From: a bacterium
GTDB taxonomy: Bacteria; Muiribacteriota; Ozemobacteria; Ozemobacterales; Ozemobacteraceae
Direction of reading: 5' to 3'
Length of the DNA stretch: 13,667 bases
Assembly: GCA_016192885.1 (NCBI GenBank)
Contig: JACPTH010000106.1
Location: forward strand, 1 to 13,667
The notes beneath the pieces were generated by a model. The model was not told where the DNA came from. It searched no databases and saw only the letters and a program-made list of their open reading frames with translations. Below, piece after piece: positions 8,324-13,667 of the stretch (position 1 is the stretch's first letter; every line of letters begins with the position of its first letter). A program made the position numbers and the translations under genes.

Positions 8324-8617
8324 ACTCTATGAACTTTTGCACTTTTTTCAAAGAAGGTTTTGCGGCTTTCGCGGAAGGACATTAGTGGAGCTGACCGAAA
8401 TGATCTGCAAGCGAATCTCAAGGCTTGCCATGGCCATCCACGAAGGATGGTCACCCCGCAGATCGCCATGGATGGCGATTCGAAGGGGTACCCCGAAGGG
8501 TTTTGGCAATAGCTTGGAGATGAGCTGGAAGTTATCATTTCGAGTTAGCGTAACGAAGTCTTGGAGCGAATTCCGCAAAACCAAACCAAAAAAGTGCGAA
8601 ACTCCACACTCTATGAA
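8324..8617. mobile_element. MITE-like non-autonomous element with terminal inverted repeats
   Basis: This non-coding stretch behaves as a single element of about 274 bp (8334-8607). Its ends are inverted repeats: TTTTGCACTTTTTT (8335-8348) matches the reverse complement of 8588-8601 with one mismatch, and GTTTTGCGG (8357-8365) matches 8573-8581 exactly. Similarity continues inward (CGAAATGAT, ATCTC, TTGCCA on both arms), so the whole piece can fold as a long imperfect hairpin. The centre carries smaller stems: 8434-8450 (6-bp stem, 5-nt loop), 8463-8478 (7-bp stem) and the palindrome GGGGTACCCC at 8485-8494. The 10-mer ACTCTATGAA flanks it as a direct repeat (8324-8333 and 8608-8617), looking like a target-site duplication. 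It has no transposase. The frame open through it from a TTG at 8337 looks fortuitous. Copy number elsewhere is unknown. Confidence 0.7.
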
Positions 8618-10892
8618 TTGCGTAAAATGGGCGGTTTTTCTCACAATTTTGATTTTGCTCCCTATATCCGCCCAGTCCAAAGATCCTTCTCCGCTTGAAG
8701 TATTCAACAATCCCAAGGGTTTCCCACCCAGGGAAGTCTATCAAATGGCCCATAAAGCCTTTTACGATGGAAATATTGAAGGGGCAAGACTGCTTGCCTT
8801 GAGAATATTTTTGGATGGCTATCGAAGCCAAAACCTTCTTGATCTACTTGGGGCAATTGAAATAAAAGCGAATCGCCCGGTCCTTGCCGGAGAGTGGCTT
8901 CGAAAGGCGCTTTGCTTGAATATAAAAGATTCCAATGCCCAGAAGCTTCTTGCCCGCCTTCCGGCTGCCCCAAGACCGATTCCGATAAATCCCGAGCAAC
9001 TCCGCGAACATTTCAATGCGGTCACTAAAGTAGTCCCCAAGCTTCTTGCCCGCTTATCATATTCCCAACTTCATTTTGAGAGTGTTTTTGACGCAATTCA
9101 AAGAGGGCAATTTTATTTAGCCCTTGCACTTTCCGAAGAATATGAGAAACGCTATCCAGGAGCCGACGGGCAAGCTCTTACGGCCTTATGCGCGTATCAT
9201 CTTTGTCGTATCCAGGACTCCTTGCAGATTTGCAAAAAAGGCCTTTCTCAATCTCCGTACCATCCATTGCTATTAACTGTCCAAGCTTTTTTGAACGATA
9301 CAAATCCCGAAACTTCAGCCACGTCTCGGCCTCGAGCCCTCTACGACCTTGACCGCTGGGACGAGGCTATCCAAGCCGCTAACCAATTAAGCGAATTGAA
9401 TCCGCGTTCCGCTGAAGGTTTTCTTGTAAAGGCACGCATTGCCCTCGATGGTTTGAATATTCCTGAAGCTTCAAGCAATCTCGCTGAAGTCGAAAAGCGC
9501 GATTCCGATCATCCTGCTTTGCATCTCCTTCAAGTCGAACTTTTTTCAAAACTTAACAAGCCTGAAGAAGCAGGCAATAGCTTGGAGCGGGCTTTTAGAC
9601 GCGGATATCACTTGCCCTCCGTAAACCTGGAAGCTGCTTTAATTGCCGCCTCTCAAGGAAAGATCGATGACGGAAAGACAATTTTGGATGACGCCGAGAA
9701 TAGCCAACCTTTTCTTGACAGGGATGCATATCCCATGTTCGTCTTATTGGCGCTCATGGTTGACCAGCTTCCAAAGGCCCGAAAGGCTCTCGATGTTTGG
9801 GGAAACCGAATGAAGGTAAACAGCACTTTGTGTTTCATGGAGGCTTTCTATAATCAAAAGGCGGGGGATTCACAAAAAACTTTAGAATGGATACGAAAGG
9901 GATTTACCTTGAACCCAAACCATGCCGCTTTTCTTTCCACTCTTTCCACGGTTGCGGCAAATCTTGGGGATACCGCGCTTTCGAACGAAATTAATTCGCG
10001 TCTTTCAAAGACAAAATCTGAGTCCTCGCCGGAAATTCCCCTTCCAAGCGTCGGAAAAGAGCTCCCATCGGAAAGCTTTAGTTCGCCGAAAAGAAACGTT
10101 CAGTTTGGAAAGATCCGACTTCAAATTCCTGACGGAATCCAACCAAACGTTGTGGAAAAAATCCAGAAAACCCTGAGTAGTTGCCTTAATCGTCTCGAGG
10201 GATTGCTTGGTTTTCAATCAAAACAGGTTGAGATAAAACTTGTTGATCCCTCAGTTCTTCCTGAAAAAATATGCCATTATGATTTTCAAAACGATTGTTT
10301 GAGCGTGTCTTCATTTTTGTGCGATTCTTCGAACGTTTTGACCCTTTTAAGTCGTAATTATCCAGAAATTGGATCTGATGAAAAAAACCTTCTTTCCGAA
10401 ACATGGCCAACGCATATGCTCACCCATGAGTTGTCTCACTATTTGGTATGCCAAGAAGTAAAAAACGCTTTTAAAAGTTTTTCAAAGACGGGCTGGATGC
10501 ATGAAGGTTTAGCCGAAATCCTTGGCGGAGAACCTGAAGTAATAAAGAGAAGACTTCAGTTTGCCCATCAGCTTATTTCCAGCGGGACCGCTCAGTTACT
10601 AATCCCGGCTGATATTAATCGAATTTTTTCCGAATCAAACCAACGATTTTCTTCCAAGGAGGAAGTCGCGCTCGCGGAATCATATTTAATGGCCGCTTTT
10701 CTCATTAAGCGGGAAAGCAATTTCGCGGCGGGAATCGGAAAATTCTTAAAAATTATCGACTCGGTAAGCGGAGGAAAAACACTCGATCAATCCCTACAAA
10801 AAATTTTCAATATAAGCCAGGGTGAATTTGATTCAGGTTGGAAAGAAGCGGCGTATTGGAGCCTCCGGCAAGGAGTTCCATATGAATGGTGA
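8613..10892 (+). CDS. Secreted TPR protein with C-terminal zinc-peptidase-like (HExxH) domain
   Basis: A 759-residue protein. A signal peptide is evident at residues 1 to about 22 (MNCVKWAVFLTILILLPISA, cleavage likely after PISA), so it is exported. Residues of roughly 30-470 form helical TPR-like repeats rich in the A-x-x-x-G/A and LNP/NPNH pattern; a low-complexity Ser/Pro linker follows. The C-terminal ~200 residues carry HELSH (H605, E606, H609) and, 22 residues on, WMHEGLAEILGG with E631, the gluzincin layout of the peptidase-MA-like family. The three zinc ligands and catalytic glutamate are all present. The start at 8613 is chosen because the signal peptide begins there; the frame also runs upstream through the MITE-like element without a biological N-terminus. 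No ribosome binding site precedes this ATG. The substrate is unknown. Confidence 0.78.
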   Translation: MNCVKWAVFLTILILLPISAQSKDPSPLEVFNNPKGFPPREVYQMAHKAFYDGNIEGARLLALRIFLDGYRSQNLLDLLGAIEIKANRPVLAGEWLRKALCLNIKDSNAQKLLARLPAAPRPIPINPEQLREHFNAVTKVVPKLLARLSYSQLHFESVFDAIQRGQFYLALALSEEYEKRYPGADGQALTALCAYHLCRIQDSLQICKKGLSQSPYHPLLLTVQAFLNDTNPETSATSRPRALYDLDRWDEAIQAANQLSELNPRSAEGFLVKARIALDGLNIPEASSNLAEVEKRDSDHPALHLLQVELFSKLNKPEEAGNSLERAFRRGYHLPSVNLEAALIAASQGKIDDGKTILDDAENSQPFLDRDAYPMFVLLALMVDQLPKARKALDVWGNRMKVNSTLCFMEAFYNQKAGDSQKTLEWIRKGFTLNPNHAAFLSTLSTVAANLGDTALSNEINSRLSKTKSESSPEIPLPSVGKELPSESFSSPKRNVQFGKIRLQIPDGIQPNVVEKIQKTLSSCLNRLEGLLGFQSKQVEIKLVDPSVLPEKICHYDFQNDCLSVSSFLCDSSNVLTLLSRNYPEIGSDEKNLLSETWPTHMLTHELSHYLVCQEVKNAFKSFSKTGWMHEGLAEILGGEPEVIKRRLQFAHQLISSGTAQLLIPADINRIFSESNQRFSSKEEVALAESYLMAAFLIKRESNFAAGIGKFLKIIDSVSGGKTLDQSLQKIFNISQGEFDSGWKEAAYWSLRQGVPYEW

Positions 10893-10917
10893 CCGATAAA
10901 GGCATATGCGCTAACTC

Positions 10918-10981
10918 GGGGAAATTTTTGATTTTTGATTGCTGATTTTTGATTTGTTTTGGGCTGATCAAAAATTGCCCC
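10918..10981. repeat. Heptad (ATTTTTG) repeat array inside an inverted repeat; possible convergent terminator
   Basis: Between the convergent genes, 10924-10958 reads as five consecutive 7-mers: ATTTTTG, ATTTTTG, ATTGCTG, ATTTTTG, ATTTGTT. The outer 15 bases pair as an inverted repeat (10918-10932 with 10967-10981, GGGG ends, one mismatch). Its position between two stops (10892 on + and 10986 on -) fits a two-way terminator, but the loop is long and AT-rich, so that role is only a possibility. Confidence 0.6.
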
Positions 10982-10985
10982 TATA

Positions 10986-11528
10986 TCAGCCAGACTTTGT
11001 AACTGAAATCGATTTTTTTACGATTTCAGTACGCTTTTGCAGTTTTCCTCTGCCTTCGATCGCCCAGCCGTGCGATTCGATTTCAATCAAAGCTACCATC
11101 CGATTTCCCTTTCGATGCGCGGCGATAGTCTTTATCTTCTTGACCTCATACCCCCACCCGCTTGTTTCGGGAACTCCAAGGTCGTCGGATCGTAGATCTG
11201 ATGTGAAAAGATCCATCAAATCTGAATTTCCTCCACCACCGACCCCCGTGAGAGAGGGGTTATCGTCCAGCGCGCAGATTCCATATTGCCGCGCAGCCGC
11301 TTCGAAAGCTTCATCGGGTAAAAGGTTAATCTTCATCATCGCATGTTGAATTCCCGATTGGGCCATGTAGTGAGCTTTAAGATAATGAAACGTTATAAGG
11401 TTTTTCTGGCGCGTTTCAGTGCGGGAATACAACATCGAAAAAACAAAAAGGCTCAGAACGATAACGAAAACCAATACCAAAGGCAAAACCATGCCTGCTT
11501 GCGATGATCGCTTTGTTCTTTTATTCAA
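10986..11528 (-). CDS. PilX/GspK-like minor prepilin
   Basis: A 180-residue protein with a short basic leader (MNKRTKRSSQAG) followed by a long hydrophobic helix (MVLPLVLVFVIVLSLFVFSM), the layout of a type IV prepilin cut after glycine by the prepilin peptidase. Position +5 is leucine, not glutamate; absence of Glu5 is typical of PilX/GspK-type minor pilins. The rest is a small soluble domain with a Gly-rich stretch (SLTGVGGGGNSDL). It starts at TTG 11528, overlaps the end of the upstream pilin frame by 8 bases, and GAGGG lies just upstream, indicating translational coupling. It is the last gene of the minus-strand pilin operon. A perfect 9-bp inverted repeat lies inside its 3' end (11003-11029). 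Assembly into a pilus or secretion pseudopilus is inferred. Confidence 0.75.
   Translation of the reverse strand: MNKRTKRSSQAGMVLPLVLVFVIVLSLFVFSMLYSRTETRQKNLITFHYLKAHYMAQSGIQHAMMKINLLPDEAFEAAARQYGICALDDNPSLTGVGGGGNSDLMDLFTSDLRSDDLGVPETSGWGYEVKKIKTIAAHRKGNRMVALIEIESHGWAIEGRGKLQKRTEIVKKSISVTKSG
11003..11029. other. Perfect 9-bp inverted repeat inside the 3' end of the PilX-like gene
   Basis: CTGAAATCG (11003-11011) and CGATTTCAG (11021-11029) pair perfectly around a 9-base A/T loop. The stem lies about 15 bases inside the coding sequence, before its stop at 10986-10988. There is no T-run after the stem on either strand, so it is not a standard intrinsic terminator. Confidence 0.5.
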
Positions 11529-11826
11529 GCATCCCTCTTCTCACAACCATTTTCATGGTTCTTGCATCATCCCAGGAGGTGTCGCCCTTGCCCTTCCATT
11601 TGATGGTCAATTCAATGGTTTTCAAAACCATGTTACCTACGGTCGGCCTGGCGCAATAGTCGGGGCTGATCGTAACGGGAGTTCTCCGGGGAAGAATCTC
11701 AGTCGGACCGTTACACACTCCGCCACATGGGCTGTGATTTTTTAACCTTTTAACCGCGAATTCCTGATCGACGGGCCACGCGTCAAACCTTGCCCGCTCA
11801 TATTCCCGGAAGTGAGATTGGTCCAT
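11521..11826 (-). pseudogene. C-terminal part of a PilV/GspI-like prepilin, displaced into another frame
   Basis: An open frame of 101 codons that looks like the soluble C-terminal domain of the prepilin encoded just upstream at 11742-12050. It ends in a beta-strand-like pattern (NMVLKTIELTIKWKGKGD), as minor pilins often do, and contains four cysteines (HSPCGGVCNG, DYCARP and none in the upstream part except through the shift; three are visible in these two motifs). Its nominal ATG at 11824-11826 has no ribosome binding site and no leader or hydrophobic segment, so it is unlikely to be an independent gene. It lies in the -1 frame relative to the upstream part, equal to one lost base. Its stop overlaps the TTG of the next pilin gene by 8 bases, which shows that this frame is the one the operon was built on. 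A sequencing error, a true lesion or programmed slippage are all possible. Confidence 0.55.
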
Positions 11827-12050
11827 TTTAGTTCGTAAAGGAATTGATTCATCAGTTTCGCGGCGTAAGCGGCGGCGGCGGCCTGAGCTTTTTCCTGCTT
11901 AGTAGCGCCGGTCGTGCTTGAGAGGAAATTGAAAATCGGAAGTATAGTCATCGCAAGGATTAAAACCCCTAACATTATTTCAATAAATACTACCCCGGTT
12001 CGCAATAGGGTTTCGGATTTCCCGTTTCGCAAAGCCGTGGGATAAATCAC
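11742..12050 (-). pseudogene. N-terminal part of a PilV/GspI-like prepilin (frame ends early)
   Basis: A 102-codon frame with a clear prepilin N-terminus: a leader ending in LLRTG (residues 15-19), then VVFIEIMLGVLILAMTILPIF, with glutamate at mature position +5 (E24). It is followed by an Ala-rich helix ending KLMNQFLYELKW, typical of PilV/GspI-class minor pilins. The frame stops at 11742, soon after the helix, leaving almost no globular domain; that domain seems to continue in the -1 frame at 11521-11826. The GTG start at 12050 overlaps the TGA of the upstream prepilin by four bases (GTGA), a tight operon junction. Both frames are open over 11742-11826, so the exact switch point cannot be fixed. 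If no correction occurs, the product would be a truncated pilin. Confidence 0.6.
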
Positions 12051-12739
12051 AGCTCAACCGCCTCTACATCCGATTTTGCTTTTGTCTCCTCAGTAATTGT
12101 TCTCCCCGTTTGCTGCGGATCGGAAAGCGTGAAAAGAATCGTAATCAGGGCCCTTGCCAGCTGCTCCCCCGAAGCCGCGGGGAGCTTATCAATCTTTACC
12201 TCTGAAACGTCCTCAAGAAGGACTCTCTCCGAAAAAAGCCTTTCATTGGTTTCGCCGGAGTCGGGAGTTTTTTCTTTTTTCATGACAATCTTGGATCCTT
12301 TTTTGCTGACCTCGCAATAAACTTTCGCTCCGGCGAATGTCTTGGAAGGCAAATTGATCGCGGTACGGCACTGATAGAATTTCAGCAAGGCGCCGTTATA
12401 ATTCTTGGAGCTAATTCCCTTTTTGAAGTACAACTTAAATTTTGGATCCGGATCGACGTTTAATCCTACTTCGGATACGGTGGAAAAACTTGAAGCCCGG
12501 GCAATTTCGTCGCGAAGATAAGTTAACGTGTTTCGCAATTCATTTTGAGCTTTGGTATTCCACATTCCGGCAAGGTAAAGCCGAGTGCTTCCCTGAAATA
12601 CTTTATATACGCCGCTTAGCAAAAGAACCAGGATGAAGGCGCCTATCAATACTTCAATAAGGGTAAACCCGGCCGGAAAAAATCGCTTATTTCGATTTTG
12701 GGGCGAACCCAAAATGGATTTATTATTCGAATCCCTCAT
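12047..12739 (-). CDS. PilW/GspJ-like prepilin
   Basis: A protein of 230 residues from the ATG at 12739. A basic leader ends with PAG (residue 24), followed by FTLIEVLIGAFILVLLLSGVYKVF, the classic prepilin N-terminus with Glu at mature +5 (E29). The globular domain (TLTYLRDEIARASS, later LLEDVSEVKI) resembles PilW/GspJ-type minor pilins or pseudopilins. It would be processed by the prepilin peptidase and reside in the inner membrane before assembly. The start is ambiguous: in-frame ATGs exist at 12790 and 12757, but the one at 12790 lies inside the left arm of the heptad-repeat element, and none has a good ribosome binding site. The TGA overlaps the next gene's GTG. It is the first gene of the pilin operon in this window. 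Confidence 0.78.
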   Translation of the reverse strand: MRDSNNKSILGSPQNRNKRFFPAGFTLIEVLIGAFILVLLLSGVYKVFQGSTRLYLAGMWNTKAQNELRNTLTYLRDEIARASSFSTVSEVGLNVDPDPKFKLYFKKGISSKNYNGALLKFYQCRTAINLPSKTFAGAKVYCEVSKKGSKIVMKKEKTPDSGETNERLFSERVLLEDVSEVKIDKLPAASGEQLARALITILFTLSDPQQTGRTITEETKAKSDVEAVEL

Positions 12740-12761
12740 TGAAATTAATTTTATCATAAAC

Positions 12762-12969
12762 CGAATCAATATTAGTAAGCGTTCAGCCATCAGCTATCAG
12801 CTGTCAGCTAAAAGCACTGAGAATGCGGTTTAAGAATGCAAAGAAATTTGAAATGTTGAAGGGTCCTCAAAGTTTGACATTTATGGAAGTGGTGTGGTGG
12901 GTAAAAAATTTCCTAGGTTTTTTGCTGAATGCTGACCGCTGATAGCTGAAGGCTTACCACTATTATTCG
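12762..12969. repeat. Heptad-built inverted-repeat element filling the intergenic gap
   Basis: The left arm (12775-12809) and the reverse complement of the right arm (12923-12957) align over 35 bases without gaps, both starting GTAAGC. The seven mismatches fall at positions 7, 14, 21, 22, 28, 29 and 35, the junctions of successive 7-mers, while the TCAGC core of each 7-mer is conserved. Looser pairing extends outward to CGAAT/ATTCG (12762 and 12969). The ~112-bp centre (12811-12922) holds no gene and no other repeat that I can see. The element occupies nearly all the space between the TPR gene stop (12983) and the pilin operon start. Confidence 0.68.
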
Positions 12970-12982
12970 TGCCGGTTCATTC

Positions 12983-13667
12983 TTAATGGGAAACCATTTC
13001 AGATTTTACCTGATTTCTAAGTTCGTTGAGAGATTGATAAATCTGAGTAGGAGCCTGACTTTCAATTTCAAATCCCTTAGCAATCGCATCCAGGGCTTCT
13101 TGATGTCTTTTGCTTGCGTAATACACTCTCGCGAGAGCGAAATGCCCTTCAGAGTTGTTGGGGTCGAGTTCGGCCGATGATTTTGCCAATGCGGATGCTT
13201 CGCTAATGTCTCCGCGATCCATCAGAATGTTCGCGAGAACCGATTTAAACTTCGAGTTATCCGGATTTGCTTTAACCGCGCTTTCCAGAAAGGACACGGC
13301 TTCCTGGAGATTGCCCTCATTCTGGTAAATTTGAGCGAGGTTGTAATACGCTTCCGCGAATTCAGGTTCGAGTGCGATCGTTTCTTTGAAAAGCAATTTC
13401 GCGTTTTCTGTATCTTTAAATCTTTGCAACTGAACCGCGCATAAGAACTGGACGCTGGCGTCCTGCGGGCTTTCCCTCGCAGTGCCGATGATTTGTTCTA
13501 TTTTAGCGGTCATCCCAGCTTGCGGGGTCGGTTGAGTCGTAGGGTTGGACGGTACGGGCGAAGAAGTAGTTTGTGCTTTTTCGGGAAGAGGCTGAACCAA
13601 GACGGTTTGGATCGGCTGGGAAACAGATGTTGACGCAGTCGCATCCGTTTGCGAGAAAGTTTGAGAA
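12983..13667 (-). CDS. TPR-repeat protein, 5' end beyond the window
   Basis: At least 228 residues, open to the right edge without a stop, so the gene is partial. The visible N-terminal part is a Ser/Thr/Pro/Gln-rich linker (PVPSNPTTQPTP and further Gln/Thr-rich sequence upstream). Then come about four TPR units, with clear repeats such as AEAYYNLAQIYQNEGNLQEA, NSKFKSVLANILMDRGDISEA and SEGHFALARVYYASKRHQEA, and a short helical tail ending EMVSH. A TTG at 13600 could be mistaken for a start but lies inside the linker and has no supporting signal. TPR proteins act as protein-interaction scaffolds; proximity to the pilin operon on the same strand suggests a link to pilus assembly (as for PilF/PilW-type TPR lipoproteins), though the repeat element between them weakens that. 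Confidence 0.8.
   Translation of the reverse strand, partial: SQTFSQTDATASTSVSQPIQTVLVQPLPEKAQTTSSPVPSNPTTQPTPQAGMTAKIEQIIGTARESPQDASVQFLCAVQLQRFKDTENAKLLFKETIALEPEFAEAYYNLAQIYQNEGNLQEAVSFLESAVKANPDNSKFKSVLANILMDRGDISEASALAKSSAELDPNNSEGHFALARVYYASKRHQEALDAIAKGFEIESQAPTQIYQSLNELRNQVKSEMVSH

Noticed and set aside
8337..8612. N-terminal 92-codon extension of the TPR/peptidase frame from a TTG start
   Set aside because: It runs entirely through the inverted-repeat element, is Arg/Ser/Trp-rich without domain features, and would bury the obvious signal peptide that begins at 8613.

Overview
The window is a stretch of bacterial chromosome of moderate, slightly AT-leaning composition with ordinary bacterial start sites. 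HDOD regulators, TPR proteins, a type IV pilin-type minor-pilin operon and intergenic heptanucleotide repeats suggest an anaerobic or environmental Gram-negative-type bacterium, possibly from an uncultured phylum such as Riflebacteria. That placement is a guess from gene style, not a demonstrated match. No rRNA, tRNA or CRISPR array was seen.

Layout. Positions 111-1889 (+) hold an HDOD-domain signalling protein and a metallo-beta-lactamase-fold hydrolase, separated by three bases. Positions 2073-8312 (+) hold five co-directional metabolic genes: an SsnA-type amidohydrolase, a YgeY-type M20 hydrolase, a YgeW-type knotted carbamoyltransferase, a carbamate kinase (YqeA/ArcC type) and a fold-type II PLP enzyme. 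In enterobacteria and gut Firmicutes the first four belong to the anaerobic purine/uric-acid catabolic cluster with YgeX (2,3-diaminopropionate ammonia-lyase), HyuA, YgfK and XdhD. Here those last three are absent from the window and the PLP enzyme does not look like YgeX. By inference the set releases a carbamoyl group from a ureido/amino-acid intermediate as carbamoyl phosphate, makes ATP from it with carbamate kinase, and disposes of the amino-acid skeleton with the PLP enzyme.

Positions 8324-8617 carry a roughly 275-bp non-coding inverted-repeat (MITE-like) element flanked by a 10-bp direct repeat that includes the start codon of the next gene. That gene (8613-10892, +) encodes a secreted TPR protein with a C-terminal HExxH zinc-peptidase-like domain. 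It converges on a minus-strand minor-pilin operon (12739 to 10986): a PilW/GspJ-like prepilin, a PilV/GspI-like prepilin that appears frameshifted, and a PilX/GspK-like prepilin. Upstream on the same strand is a TPR protein cut by the right window edge (12983-13667).

Two intergenic gaps are filled by heptad repeats of general form TGA-N4: a 64-bp array between the convergent genes (10918-10981) and a roughly 208-bp element with heptad-built inverted arms (12762-12969). Together with the MITE-like element they are the most unusual non-coding features here.
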